The notes: generated by a model from the letters alone, not told the origin. A DNA stretch of 64,000 bases from Cryptomeria japonica (GCF_030272615.1 NC_081407.1:267608075-267672074); one strand, 5' to 3'; shown: positions 34,081 through 46,858, counted from the stretch's first letter. Translations and numbers: made by a program.

Positions 34081-35400
34081 ATGATCACATATTTTGTACT
34101 TGTACCATGATGTATTTTATTGATACATTCATTATTATATTTTGATGACCTCTCACCATGATACTTGTTGTTCATTGATCTTGTTGATATGGTATTTTGT
34201 GGATGGTTTCATTGATATGATACTTTGATGATCTCATGGATATGATGCTTATTGATGTTCGACGATTTTCTTGATACTGATATTACTTGATTTGATGGAC
34301 ATTGTCATTGATATATATATATATCCAGGGACTTTGGACATTTGATTGCTTCATTGACGATTGGCTTTGACTTGTATCATTGTTTTTCCTTTGAATCAAC
34401 ATGTGGTCACACATATGCATGATGATAGGTTATGGATGCAACTACTTTGATTTTGATGAGCTATATGATATGCTTTTGATCTATATGACTTTTGTAGATG
34501 ATGATACAGACGATGGGATGTGTGTTTTTTTTTATTTTGATGATCTATATGCTTATATGATGATTGTAATGTATGTCTGATGAATAATATATGTTTGGAC
34601 GGTGATATGCAGATGATGGTTGGAGTTAATGATTGCAAATGCTTATGATTTGTGCAAATGTTTCTAACATGTTTTTGTGCTTTTGATAATGCCCTTTAGA
34701 ATGCTACATGTTTGTGATATGATATGCATTATAATGTAACAAGCGATGATGATTGGAAAATGAGATGTGTCTTAAAAGTGAGATGTATGATGTGAGATGT
34801 ATCTTGAAAATGAGATATATGATGTGATAATGATATGAATAATGTTAATGCATCTAATGTAGTTGTAAAATGACAATGTGAATGATAAGGATAATGCACC
34901 TAATGCATCCTTAAAATGATATGGAAATGATAATGCAACTAAAATGATAATGATAATGCAATCTAAATGAGAATGCAAATGCACCTACATGCATGATAAT
35001 GATGGGCTATCTAATGTGATTTTAAGATGACAATGATAATGAAATGATACCAATGCAAGATTAAAATGATATGCAACCTAATGCAAGTTTTAAGATGATA
35101 ATGAAATGTTACTAATGCTACTATAATGTGAGATGAAAATGTTAATGCAATTTGAATATAACTTGAAAATGATAATGCAAATGCAATATTAACATGGTAA
35201 TAAGATGGTACTAATGTAAAATGAAAATGATTTGCAACCTAATGCAAGATTAATACTTGATGCAAGATTGAAATGACATGCAACACATTTGAAACCTAAA
35301 GATGATAAATGATACTAATGATATGCAACCTGATGCAAGGTTAATATGATAATGAAATGATACTGATGTATTCCCGTTCCCACATGTCGCCATTTGTTTT
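34081..35400. other. Element F low-complexity GATGATAATG-type sequence
   Basis: Long ATGATAATGAAATG-like runs, with (AT)n at about 34313-34324. No coding potential was recognised on either strand. The composition differs from flanking segments, as in slippage-prone retroelement spacers. Confidence 0.6.
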
Positions 35401-38400
35401 GATCAAAGTTCTAGTGCTTCCTTTGTTTTCATCATCGGGCCTTGATTTGTTGAAATTTGATACAAGCGTCATGGTATAATTGGACCATAACGACCTGATT
35501 ATAACTTTCATGGGTTTTTATATTGCAAGATGACACAAGCATGGAGGTATAATTGAACCAAGATGACATGAGTGTTGCTTGCATAAAATAGACAAGAGTT
35601 TAACCTTTGTCCTATACAAATCGAGAATATATTCAGTGATATATTACCCAATCACATTGTAAGACAAATTTGCATAGTAGAAGACTTCACTCCCAAACAA
35701 CAGACAAAGAAAACATCACATTCATTCCTTTCTTCTCTAGTCATAAGACATCCTTGAGTCACTTAGGAGATATGATAAGAAAAAAGATCAACAACCATAT
35801 GTAAGCATGCATTCTATCTAAAAAGTATTCTTGTCAAAATAAAACATCTTGCAAATAGATCATTTTGTTTAGCTCAAATCAGTTCAATCCTCGATGCCTT
35901 GCCTTATTACTTTGTTGTGGTCACTGTTGATTGTCTCGATCTTTGTTGTTTTGCTATTTGTTTTGTCTGATGCCCAAAAACCCTTAAGGCGAAATGCCTC
36001 CAGCAAGGTTAGGATTTTCCCCCTTGCTATCGATACTACTTTGATATGGATATTTACACTGATCACCAAGCCATGGTGGGATATGATACAAATAATTGAT
36101 TTAGATAGTTAGGGACAGTGACTACACTAAGTATGTTTGGGATAATAAGCATGAAACTAACTAGAACAAAATCTAGCAGTCATACTGATCTATGTCATTG
36201 TTTTGATTTGTTCGATGATTGATAAGAATGTCTGGTTTCAAAGAGTGAGTACCCCATATAAGACCGATATGTCTAGTTTCGAGTGTACCTATCCCTGTAT
36301 AAGACATGTTGATGTTGATGTTGATATATGGATTGATTAACAAGACTCAATGGTTGATAGGAATGTTTGGTTTCAAAGAGTGAGTACCTCGTATAAGACC
36401 GATCTGTCTGGTTTCGAGTGTACCTATCCTTGTATAAGACATGTTAATGTTGATAGATTTCGAGTGATGAATTGATTAATAAGACACATGATCAGTTTGA
36501 TTGCAGACTTCAAGAGTTTCCCTTTTTTTGATTTGATGGATGGGCCATGCGTTCATGCTTTGATTTTCAAGTTTTTATTTTGATTATTTTGATTTTTAGT
36601 TTTTTATACATTAACTGATTTTTGGATTAGAAGAAAGATGTAGTTGATTATGAATAGATGTTTGAACTATTGAGGTGGAAACAGATAGGAGAAAGACAAA
36701 ATTAGCTTATGAGGAGACACGTCAAGAGCTTTTTGAAATCATGTTTTTGTCCTTAGTTTTGATCAAGATCAAGGATGGAAAAGAGGATATGGATGGATAC
36801 AGGACATGGATAGGAGAAACGCAATCATAGATAGTGATAGATGATGAAAGAAATGAATAGTTAAGATAGATGGTATGGATTAACGTGAAACAAGATCATA
36901 GATAGTACTAGATGAATTTAGATAGGGTGATGGATATTAGAGGAAGGATAATGGGAGACGTGGTGTGAAGAATAGAGTGGATGAAACTTTGATCCCAAGT
37001 ATAGAGGTCTCCATTTGCAAAGAGGTGATATGTAATATTATCATAGTATTTAGCACCACCTAAATAAGTGTTCCTGAACTTTTCAAAGATAGAGACCCAA
37101 CCCACACTTAGAACCTCCAAAAAATTCAACCGAACATATCTAGCAACTAGGAAGTAGACTCAAAGGGGAAGAAGAATCCCAAAATGGATCAAGGTACTTA
37201 GTCTTTGATTACCTGTTTGTGTCTACAATTGGGTTCATTCTGACTCATATGATCATTGTAATCTTCATAATACAACATGGCTAGCTACATGAGTTACCCT
37301 GACTTCAAAAGCATCCTAGATAGAGCCTCACTGTCAGCAAGCATCCATAGCTCTGACGAGGTTATCACTGTAATATCACAAATATTGCTCCATTTCCAGC
37401 TAGACGTCCGTAGCCCTAATGGAGTTACTCGCATGTTCCCATAGCCAAGCATTTTGATATTTCATTTTTTCTTTTATTTTCTTGATATTTATTTTCTTGC
37501 TCGTTCTTTTGATCTGTTGATATTTCTTTTTGATATTTATTTTTCTTGCATTGGATTGTAAGTGATGAAACTTACACGAGTCTGATAATTACAGTGGCAC
37601 TGAAGCAAGATTTTAGATTTTTCACTAGCCATGTCTTCGACTAAGAGATCACAATGATTTAGAGCAATTGATTAAGTGTATGAGATATAGTAATCAAAAG
37701 ATGCCACTACCAAGATACAATAAGTGGTTCTTTTGTGGATTGAGTGTCTATCCCAACCAAAATAAAATGTTAAAGAGGAGCAACCTCAAATTCTGAAGCG
37801 TTTCGTGAATAGATATCTATGAAAAAGGACCGAACATGAGATTCAAGCATGGACAAGCATGTGACAAAATGACACAAATGCCTATTTCACAGATGATGAA
37901 TTTACGCAAAGGATTGCATGGAAGGGATGGAATGATAGAAAAGAGGTGTTGGATAATAGATAAAATGTTTGAAGATTTGTGTGAGGATAGATGGAAATGT
38001 ATTCAAGATGAGTGTTGGTACACAACTCGAGAGGTGATGAAGAGATGGAGGAAAATTGAATTTTGGGACACAAGGACCCAAAAATAGATAAAGGAAATGA
38101 TGGAAGAATAGTTTTGGAAACATGTTTAGATAGATGACTGAAAGAATTTCAAAGAGGTGTGCCTTTATTGATATTTCTTATGGATTATTTGAGGTGATGG
38201 ATTGGTGGATGAAGGGAGGTAAGGACCCAAGATAGATGGAAGGGATGGAGAGTTTGACTTTGGAATGAATGAACCTAAAATGGATTTGGGAGATCAAGAG
38301 TTTGACTATGGAATGAAAGGACCTAAAATGGATTTGGAGGATGAAAGAATTCCTTGATCTTGATCTTGACTTGGAGTAGGATCATTTGAGTTTGTGCTTT

Positions 38401-40309
38401 TCTCTTGATTTTGAATTAGATTAGTGAAGGAGATGGAAGGGATACCATGCTCTTTCTTAGGAGGTGGATGTTGAATGGGACTCTGATCTTAAGATAAAAG
38501 GGGATCATCATGGATGGAATACCAAAATCTTAGGGGAACATCATAAGATTCTTGATAGGTGGGATCTTGATAAAAAATGGGATTAGATTGGAGAGTCATG
38601 ATATCTTGATCTTGATTGAGGCTAGGACTCATTTCCTTTGAATAAGCTTCTTCTTTTTCAAGCGACAAGGGATGGTCATATGAGTGATCAAAGGTTCACT
38701 TTGGATAGGTTGATGTTGTTGACTTGATGGATACTTCGTTTCGGATACTCAAGTTTATTAAGTCGAATAGAGGGTTTGTTTGATAGGCCTCTATGACAAA
38801 GCACGTCAAATGATATAGATAAAATCTCCCAATATGGAAACTCGATTTGACTAACTTGAATACCTAGCTAGGTATTGTTGTTGAGATAGTTGGATGATAA
38901 ACTCTTGATCACTTGGTTTTGATACTCCTCTAAATTAGTTGGATGAAAATATTGCCTAAAGATAGTTGAAATGTTGATAACTACCTCCAAAGGTGCTTGG
39001 TTGGATTTGAAATTTTCTCTCACCTATGACTTCTCCTTATTTTTGAACTGATTATTGGTTTGATTGTGGATGTTTTTGCAAGATATTTTAGCATTTATGA
39101 CAAGAATACATGGCACACATGAAGACAATGGTCATCCTAATGCTAAACATTGAGTGTATGTTCTTTTGAGGATGTGTTCAAATCCCCGATGTTTTCACAT
39201 ATTTGGATACAATAAAAGACACATCAGATAGACACTTTATTCAACGTTCATCAACAATATCATAGCCCACTAGTCTTGATACTCCGTCATCTCAAACAAC
39301 CTTGTCACCCCCTAGAAGGCGCCCGTTTTTTTGCCTTTTTCTATAATTTAACCTAAAGTGAATTGCTTCACAATTGGGTAGTTATCTTGGGAGATATATG
39401 GCGAGTAATCTTGGGGGCGAATTCTTCCCCACCCTTGCACTGTGATATTGGTAATGTTTGGCAACTGACTTGGCTCAAAGTCTCTATCACTATGGCTTTT
39501 AGTAACGACTTTTGTTCAAAGATACCCTTTGAAGTCGTGCAAGCGTGATTAAGGCCTATAGCCTAAAAAAGTACCAAACAAGATGTAGTCACGCAAGCGT
39601 GATTGAGACCTCAAGGCCCTACAAAGTGCTCGATATGAGATAACTCAAATATGCTCCGTCCCCTGAGATTTTCATCTCAAAAGGTGATTTGATTATAGTG
39701 AGTTAGAATGCTTATCTTTAGCCGTACTCACTTGGGTCGTACCCTTCTCACTATCCCCCTCAAGGCTTCAGGAAGGTAGGCCCTCTAAAGGATTTAATTG
39801 CTTGAAAGTAAAAAAAGCATAAAAGAGTGGGTTTGGCTTTTTGGTCACCCAATTAAGGGGAGAACATATACCTACCACTTTCGAGACACATAATACAAGT
39901 GTTCTTTTTATCCTTCTGAAGAAATGTGATCTATCCTTTATTTGGAGATGTTGCTCCATCAAGCATGGTGTTTATTTTAGTCCCACATAGAAAATGATTT
40001 TCTAAACTAGGAATTGGAAATTCTGGTCAACAAAATGAAAATTGTTGCAAAAAGTAACTTGCTTTGTAAGAATGAACAAGTTGATTGTTCTTTTTAACTT
40101 GCAAAAATAAGATTGATTGTGCTTTTTACCTTTGCAAGAAAATGAATGATTGTTATTCTTTTTAGAGCCCAAAATTTGAGGTGTGAATCCCAACTTTGCA
40201 AGAAAGTAAATGTTTGATTTGTTGTTCTTTTTACCTTGCAAATGTGATTCGTTATAGAGCCCAAAAACAAGTGAGGTGCTTTTTAGAGCACCAGATTGAA
40301 AAATGAAGT
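35401..40309. other. Element F internal non-coding region
   Basis: No gag-pol similarity was seen in six frames. It includes a duplicated segment at about 36219-36330 and 36354-36450 (GGTTTCAAAGAGTGAGTACC ... TTTCGAGTGTACCTATCC). A block of GCAAG/CTTTTT-type repeats lies at 40060-40300, into which element C inserted. Small frames such as 37836-38087 lack recognisable domains. Confidence 0.55.
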
Positions 40310-41513
40310 TGTAGCGTCCTAAAATTGTGACACTTGCAATTTCGACTGCATTTCGGTCTTCACGATGGCGACGCAACACGCGACCTGAATGGAGACCCCA
40401 AAACTTGCTCACGACACTGAAAACTGCATTTTTCATGCACCCTGGCCTGAACCTCCTTTGCACCCCGCTGTCCCGGAGGTGGGACCAGAGCGCCCAGCGC
40501 CCTGGTCCCTGGGTCCTATTTTGGGCCCGGTTTCCTAAGTGATATCGGGTCTTTTTGATTGCAATTTGGAAATATACTTCCCTGGTCGGCCTAAGGTCGG
40601 GAAAATCAGTCTATCAGCCCTAATTGACAAGTATATAAACTACATTTTCCTCTCTCATTCGATATGATGGAAAAGGCGTGGAAACTATACTCAAGCATTC
40701 AAGCATTCAAGCATTCAAGCAATTGATCATTTCAAGTCTCCATTCAAGGCTAAGTGTTGCATTCAAGTCAAGGATTCAACCATTGAAGAGGAGATCACTT
40801 ATTACATGCTACATACTACAACATACAACATCTAAACCTTCGCACATAAGGATACAAACATCCTTAGAACAAGGTATTAGTACTTGTTTTACATTACAGT
40901 CATTTACATTTACAGCTCTTGCTCATTTCTTGGTTAATTCCAAAACCGAGGTTTGACCTAAAGGCAAACCCCTAATCCCTAACCCCCCATCGTCTTCGCT
41001 TTTCTGTGTGTAGGTTGCAGGTACGCGACTGAGATTGAAGATCTGGAATCCTTGTGCAGAGACGAACATATCCCCCTTCGTTTCGCGGATTTTTCGGAGG
41101 ACCGTGGCGCTGGGCGCCATCGTCCCGACAACTTTTTTTCAAATTTGCAGGACAGCGCCGTATCGACATTCTACTGCTAATTCTAGGTCCGCAGCTTCAT
41201 CCTATAACCTAAACTCAGTTTATAAGCGAATCTTTATGACTTTCTATGCATTCTTAGCTTAATTTCCTTAATCAATATTCTTTACAAAAGAGGGTAGCCT
41301 TGCTTTCCTAACCCTTGAAATTCATTTAGCATCCAATCTTACCTTGTGTGGGATTGGATCTTATGAGTTTCAACCCCTCTTTTGAATGTAAAGTCTCCCC
41401 CCTAAGTGAAAACCCATCGAATCCTAGCGAACCTCCCTTCTCTCTCCTCGGAGTTGGAAGAGGGGAGACCAACTAGGGTTCGACAGCGATTTTCCGCTTT
41501 ACATTTTGGTGAA
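40310..41513 (+). repeat. Element C 5' LTR
   Basis: It runs TGTAGCGTCCTAAAATTG...TTTTCCGCTTTACA. It holds one unit of the GC-rich cassette at 40481-40509 (GGGACCAGAGCGCC then CAGCGCCCTGGTCCC, nearly palindromic) and the hairpin module near 41071-41152. A TATAAAC sequence at about 40634-40640 may be its TATA box. Confidence 0.93.
41071..41152. repeat. Hairpin module in element C LTR
   Basis: The core GGACCGTGGCGCTGGGCGCC then ATCGTCCC folds on itself. The right arm CGACAACTTT...CAAATTTGCAGG matches the right arm of the other modules. The left arm is weaker here. The second copy in the 3' LTR is at 47697-47777. Confidence 0.7.
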
Positions 41514-41516
41514 CCC

Positions 41517-41535
41517 GACGTGAACATCCTTTCTG
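41517..41535 (+). promoter_or_regulatory. Element C primer-binding site
   Basis: TGGTGAACCCGACGTGAAC lies three bases after the 5' LTR and is identical to the site of element G on the other strand. The cognate tRNA 3' end would read GTTCACGTCGGGTTCACCA; I could not name that tRNA. Confidence 0.82.
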
Positions 41536-41870
41536 ATTTTTCATGCTTAGATCTGAAAAGTTGATTACATTTCCATGTTTGATCCTTTGCAAAATTTTAG
41601 AGGTTAATTGCATAAAAACCCTAAATTTTCTTTTTAAGCAATTAAACTTGCGAAATGTTTAATTATTAATGCTTGCTTCAGATCTGCTTTTCTATTATAA
41701 ATTATCAATTCATATCTGTACTTTAATTTTGAAAATTAAGTGGTTAAATGTCAAAACCCTAATTTTTGAAACCCTCTTAATTCAACCTTTGTCCGACAAT
41801 TTGACCGATCAAAACATCTCCAAATCAGCTGTAACTTTGGATTCTGCAATAAAATCACAATATCTTTCGT

Positions 41871-41954
41871 CCCTGAAAATTTGGAAAAAAGTTGCGAGGA
41901 CCGTGTTGCACTCCGAGCGCCATCGTCCCCGACATTTTTTCCAAAATTTCGGGA
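41871..41954. repeat. Leader hairpin 1 of element C
   Basis: The left arm CCTGAAAATTTGGAAAAAAG then TTGCGAGGACCGTG pairs with the right arm CATCGTCCCCGACATTTTTT then CCAAAATTTCGGGAG. The apex is TTGCACTCCGAGCGC. Stems are about 33 nt with few mismatches. It lies between primer site and ORF. Confidence 0.82.
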
Positions 41955-42495
41955 GCGAGATCTTGCTGTATTTTCCTGCTAAAATCCAAAATTTTGGCTG
42001 ATTTTGTCAATCATAACACTTTCAAAATTACAGTCAAAGTTGGTCTTGTGATTGCTTGGTTTAAGGCTCCTAATCATTCAAAAATTATCGAAACTGAAAT
42101 TTTGTGTCAAAATTGTGTTCTTACTGTCCTAAATCTGAAAAGTGTGTTTTTATTCATTCGAAATTTCAGTGCTTTATTCAAATTCTTGCAATTCGTGACT
42201 TTTGAAATTAAGTGCTTAATTACAACAACCTTGATTTCCGCTTTCAAAATTGAATTTTTGCGTGAAATTGAGTCAATTTTCAAAATTCAAAATTTGCATT
42301 GCTCTTGACATTCCCTCTAAAATCATAAAATTCAAAATTTCAGTTTCCCTCTCTTTTTCAAAATTCAAAATTTTGTATTTTTCGACAATCTTGATAGGGT
42401 TCAATTTTGAGATTGCAACTTTAATTTGGCCTATCTACAGATCGTAAAATCACTCAATTTTTTCAGATTAGCTCTAAAATCATCATACCTTTCAT

Positions 42496-42580
42496 CCCTG
42501 CAAATTTCGAAAAAAGTTGCAAGGACCGTGTTGCACTCCGAGCGCCACGGTCCCGAACATTTTTTCCGAAATTTCGGGAG
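42496..42580. repeat. Leader hairpin 2 of element C
   Basis: This is a second copy of the leader hairpin about 625 bp further on. Arms are CCTGCAAATTTCGAAAAAAG then TTGCAAGGACCGTG, and CACGGTCCCGAACATTTTTT then CCGAAATTTCGGGAG. The apex is the same TTGCACTCCGAGCGC. Confidence 0.82.
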
Positions 42581-42770
42581 ACTGTTGTGATTGCATTTAA
42601 CAGCTTAAATCTGAAAGATTGGCTGTTTTTACTGAAAATTGCTACCTCTAAATTCAAAATCTTTTCTTTCTCTCTAGTGCATGAGTTTTACAACAATAAG
42701 CCCTACTTACACTATTCCCGTTAGACGAAGCCGTAGAATTAAGTCTTTCTGAGGTTTAACTACCGAGGAG

Positions 42771-45700
42771 ATGGAACCTAATTTGAGTAACCTTTTTAAC
42801 GAGGACATGGGTAATTCCTCTAATCCTCCGAATGATGAAGAAGCTCTCCATGAAGTTTCCGTTGAACAACTTTCCAAATTGGATAACCAATTTGACGATT
42901 TTCACCAATGGATGTCTCATGAGTATCCCGATAGTCAAGCTCTTCCTTTAATTGAGGGTCTAAAACGCATGCTTCAAAGTGATAAGAGTGGAATTGATGT
43001 TTTGCGTGGTATTGCACACATTGTGGATTCGAATGTGATGCCTATGAAGAGTTGTGCTGAATCTTTAGGTTATACACAACCTCCTACACAAGTCAATCAT
43101 TCTATTCCTTTGACAAATCCTATTGCTAGTATACCTACCTTTACATCAAACATAATGGCTACCTCTATACAAGACATTCCTCCTGTGATTACCAGTCATG
43201 GGGGCAACCCTTCTTCTTCAATCAACCCTCTTCCTTCATTCAATCCAACTTCTTCGTACATTCCTTCAATGAGTGTTCCTATTACATCTTCACAAATGAA
43301 CATGATGCAAGGGGGCAATTCATTTAACCATTCCATTCCTCCTTGTAGTGTTCCTCCTATCCAATCATCCCCTATGGTTGACTATCATAGGGTCCCACCA
43401 CCTTACTCTTTACCCTCTTTCAATAACATCACACCTCCATCTCAATCTAACACACCTAATATGAACTCTTCGACCGAAGCTACCATTAATAATCTTGCAC
43501 AAACTGTCTCTTCTTTACAGCAACAAATTGCCTGTATGAATCAATCTAAGTTTAGTGTGCCCACATTTGATGTTGCGAGCCCACTTTCTCTTGACATTGT
43601 TCGAGCTATCCCTCCTAAACATGTTGAAATCCCGCATTTGGAGCTTTATAATGGTAAAGGAGATCCTCTAACACATGTTAAGACTTTTCAAACAATTTGT
43701 ACTGATTTTGCTTACGACCCAAGGTTGCTTGCGAAACTATTCACCAGAACATTAAGAGACAAAGCCCTACAATGGTATTGCTCGTTGCCTTCTTATTCTA
43801 TTACTTCTTTCGAACAACTTGCAAATGCTTTCATTCAACAATTTCAAAACAATATAAGTCCTAAAGTTACTTTGATTGATTTAATGCATTGTAAACAAGG
43901 TGTTAAAGAAAAAGTGACTGATTTCATTGGTAGATATAAGCATTTGTATGCTCAAATTTCTTTTCCAGTGCCTGATAATGATATTCAAAGAATCTTTATT
44001 TCTAATTTGCAAAAAGATATTCGAGACAAACTTCTGTTTTCTGAGTTTACTTCTTTCCAACAGTTGTGTGCCACTCTTCACAATTATCAACTGACTGTGA
44101 GTCAAATGGAACAATCACATCCTATGACTCCGAGTGATAAGGGTGATAGCAGTCAACAACCATTTGGGAAGTTTAAACCGAACAGAGATTCCATCAAATT
44201 CAATGAAAACATCATCAACAACAATGTGAATGCAGCATCAGGTGTGCCTCCTATTTCTAAATTTTTCAGGAAAGAAAGAAAGTATACTCCTTTGAATGAA
44301 TCATTGCATGATATTATGAATAAGTTATTGGGACAAAATGTGCTTACTCTTCCTCCTATAAGACAAATTGATCCTGCAAAGATTACTTCACCTTATTTTG
44401 ATCACAAAGCTTTTTGTCATTTTCATCGTCAGCCTGGGCATGATACTGAAAAATGTTTTTCTTTAAAGGGTAAAATTCAGGATTTGATTGATAACAATAC
44501 TATCTCTGTTTCTGGAGTGAATGATAAAGGCAACACATCTGTAGCTCCTCCTAACCAAAATCTTCAGATTTTCACTGATCCATTACCTTCTCATACCTCT
44601 CATACCTCTAATGCGATTGAGGCTAATGATTCCTCTTTCTCATCTGATGGTCTTGTGTCTATGACTCCGAATGTGATTAACTTTGTAGAGCAGCAAGAAA
44701 TCCCTAAAAAACCTTCCATCACATTTAATTCTAGTGAAACCATTAGAGCACCTGATGGTCCTTTATACATAGTTGTAAAAGTTAAAAATACACCTTGCCG
44801 TGGAGTGCTTATTGATCCTTCGTGCATGGTTAATGTTATTACTGAAGAATTTCTTTTTACTTTGCAATTGAATCAAGTGATCTATGACAAAACAAATGTG
44901 ATTGTGAAACTATTTGATGCATTTTCTTCTCCTGCAATTGGTTCTATTACATTGCCTATTGAGGTCCATAATAAATCTCTTGATGTGAACTTTGCTATTA
45001 TTCCTTCTTCCGAACAATTTCGTGTGAAGCTTGGCTATCCTTGGCTATCTTCCATGAAAGCTATTGCTTCTCCTATTCATAAGTGTTTGAAATTTCCCCA
45101 TAATGGTGAAGTTGTTACTGTCAATCATAGTCTCTTTAAACCAGCTGAAAGAACCTCTAGTGTTCCTATTGATTACTTTTGGCCTAAACAATTCCAATCT
45201 CTTCCTCCGCGAAGTGATCATCTTTTTAAATCTTATCAAAAGTGGAAAACAGATATGATCCTATCTCTAAGTGAACCTAGAACACCTCAACTTGACATTC
45301 CTATCATTCTTGAGAAGGAAATTCTTCCTTTGAAAGACAAAACTAATGTCTTTTCCCAAGAAGATTCCCAACCCGTCCCCATGGATGTGACTATGTCTAT
45401 GCCTAATAAACTTCCTAAGAGTAGATCTATACCTCCTCGTCATGATGGACTTGGTCTTCTCCCTAAACCAAAAATTCCTCCTTTATATGGAGCAGTTCCT
45501 CCTCCTGCCTTTTATAGAGAGAAGAGACCTTCTTCTTCTCCTATTATCCAGCCTAAGAGACCACAACCTAAACACCCAAGTGATAAGGATGGGAACATTC
45601 CTCCTCCTCTATCTTCTACACTTCCTACTAAGACTAGACGTAATCGTTCTGCACGCGAACGTCGACGAAAGCGTCGTCTTAGAGCTCAAGCAGCTGCTTC

Positions 45701-46133
45701 TCAAACTTTGCAATCTCCAAAAACACCTTCAACAAGCATTATTCCATTTTCTCCTCAACCGGATATTGAGCCTAAATCTCCTAAACATAAGATGCATGAT
45801 GGTCTTGATCCTGTGCGAGTTAAAGATCCTATTTTTATAAATCTTGATGATGATATAGATGAAAATGTTATGCATGATGAAAATGTTACTCCTCTTGCTT
45901 CTGACAGTGAATATGAACTTGTTGATGTTGATAACCATTTATCTAATGAATTTTCTAAAACACTTATCCTAGCTCATAGACAAGAACAACGTGGCTTGGA
46001 ACATGAACATAGCCCTTGTTTGGATCTTGTGATAGCTCCATCTGCTGTGTTGGATGTTCCTCCTCTAGCGTGTTCCCTGCCTTCCCGAAACATTGATCAG
46101 CAAGATCAGGGGGTAGATGACGTGCTAGACTAG
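42771..46133 (+). CDS. Element C ORF: GAG, zinc-knuckle-like and protease-like polyprotein (1120 aa)
   Basis: This single intact frame starts MEPNLSNLFNEDMGNSSN. Residues 1-280 are Pro/Ser/Asn-rich. A clear Ty3-type GAG core lies at about 283-440 (LELYNGKGDPLTHVKTF, DKALQWYCSLP, FIGRYKHLYAQI), which would form the virus-like particle. CHFHRQPGHDTEKC at about 549 is the C-X2-H-X4-H-X4-C knuckle variant usual in Tat elements. A retropepsin-like region at about 677-770 reads GVLIDPSCMVNVI and LGYPWLSSMKAI; the active triplet is D-P-S rather than D-S/T-G, so cleavage activity is doubtful. An Arg-rich patch (RRNRSARERRRKRRLR, about 957-972) could bind RNA or act as a nuclear signal. The C-terminus is acidic. 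The frame ends without RT. Confidence 0.92.
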   Translation: MEPNLSNLFNEDMGNSSNPPNDEEALHEVSVEQLSKLDNQFDDFHQWMSHEYPDSQALPLIEGLKRMLQSDKSGIDVLRGIAHIVDSNVMPMKSCAESLGYTQPPTQVNHSIPLTNPIASIPTFTSNIMATSIQDIPPVITSHGGNPSSSINPLPSFNPTSSYIPSMSVPITSSQMNMMQGGNSFNHSIPPCSVPPIQSSPMVDYHRVPPPYSLPSFNNITPPSQSNTPNMNSSTEATINNLAQTVSSLQQQIACMNQSKFSVPTFDVASPLSLDIVRAIPPKHVEIPHLELYNGKGDPLTHVKTFQTICTDFAYDPRLLAKLFTRTLRDKALQWYCSLPSYSITSFEQLANAFIQQFQNNISPKVTLIDLMHCKQGVKEKVTDFIGRYKHLYAQISFPVPDNDIQRIFISNLQKDIRDKLLFSEFTSFQQLCATLHNYQLTVSQMEQSHPMTPSDKGDSSQQPFGKFKPNRDSIKFNENIINNNVNAASGVPPISKFFRKERKYTPLNESLHDIMNKLLGQNVLTLPPIRQIDPAKITSPYFDHKAFCHFHRQPGHDTEKCFSLKGKIQDLIDNNTISVSGVNDKGNTSVAPPNQNLQIFTDPLPSHTSHTSNAIEANDSSFSSDGLVSMTPNVINFVEQQEIPKKPSITFNSSETIRAPDGPLYIVVKVKNTPCRGVLIDPSCMVNVITEEFLFTLQLNQVIYDKTNVIVKLFDAFSSPAIGSITLPIEVHNKSLDVNFAIIPSSEQFRVKLGYPWLSSMKAIASPIHKCLKFPHNGEVVTVNHSLFKPAERTSSVPIDYFWPKQFQSLPPRSDHLFKSYQKWKTDMILSLSEPRTPQLDIPIILEKEILPLKDKTNVFSQEDSQPVPMDVTMSMPNKLPKSRSIPPRHDGLGLLPKPKIPPLYGAVPPPAFYREKRPSSSPIIQPKRPQPKHPSDKDGNIPPPLSSTLPTKTRRNRSARERRRKRRLRAQAAASQTLQSPKTPSTSIIPFSPQPDIEPKSPKHKMHDGLDPVRVKDPIFINLDDDIDENVMHDENVTPLASDSEYELVDVDNHLSNEFSKTLILAHRQEQRGLEHEHSPCLDLVIAPSAVLDVPPLACSLPSRNIDQQDQGVDDVLD

Positions 46134-46858
46134 TTACATTAGCATGGCAGATTCTCTCCCCCTCTCTTTTGTTACTTCTTCTATATGTTATTCTCATTCT
46201 TCTATTTGTCGTCCTTAGTGTTGTCTACTTGAGGACGATGCAAAGCATTGAGATCTCTTTGGTCTCTCTCATGTTGACTCAAAAGACACATGTGTTCCCT
46301 TCTTCTAGGTGACCTTCCTTGATTGGGGAATGAAGAACAATTATGCATACATACATATGATATATACATGACTTATCATACAGCATACTGACCCTGAGGA
46401 AAGCGAAGTCACCTCGTGCTTTGTGTTTGTGTTCATTATCCTTAGGTTTATCTCATACTTGGGGGCTAAATCTTTGCGATAACGTGCTCCTTTCCTTTCT
46501 CATTTTCTATGTGTATCACTACGTTAAAACAATCACCCCCGTTGAGGCGTGTGCGATCGCTTTAACGTAGGGGGGCATACACCCTATCTATCCTTTCAAG
46601 ATACTTGAAAATTTCTTGGCGAACTTAGCTTTGTCTTGAAAATTTTTGGTATTTCTTTTACATGACTCATAGTGAGGGAACCTTACTACTGACAGTCATG
46701 GTTCTCCCTCGTGATCTTCCCTTTTACTTTGTCAATCGAAGTCGTAAGATCCTTAGTCCACTGGGGCCTTGGTGTGTCTTGCCTCCTTGACGTGGTGAAA
46801 GTCTTTCAATGTTGTTTCCTTGTACTTTACCGGAAGTATGAGCATACATACTCCCGCT
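46134..46858 (+). other. Element C 3' non-coding region
   Basis: No RT or integrase similarity is seen. It contains a perfect 10-bp inverted repeat (CTACGTTAAA 46519-46528, TTTAACGTAG 46561-46570). It also has a polypurine-like CTTGGGGGCTAAATC at about 46459-46473, which resembles the true tract downstream. Confidence 0.75.

Noticed and set aside
45442-45840. 132-codon second frame inside element C's ORF
   Set aside because: It lies within the intact 1120-codon frame and has only Leu-rich composition.
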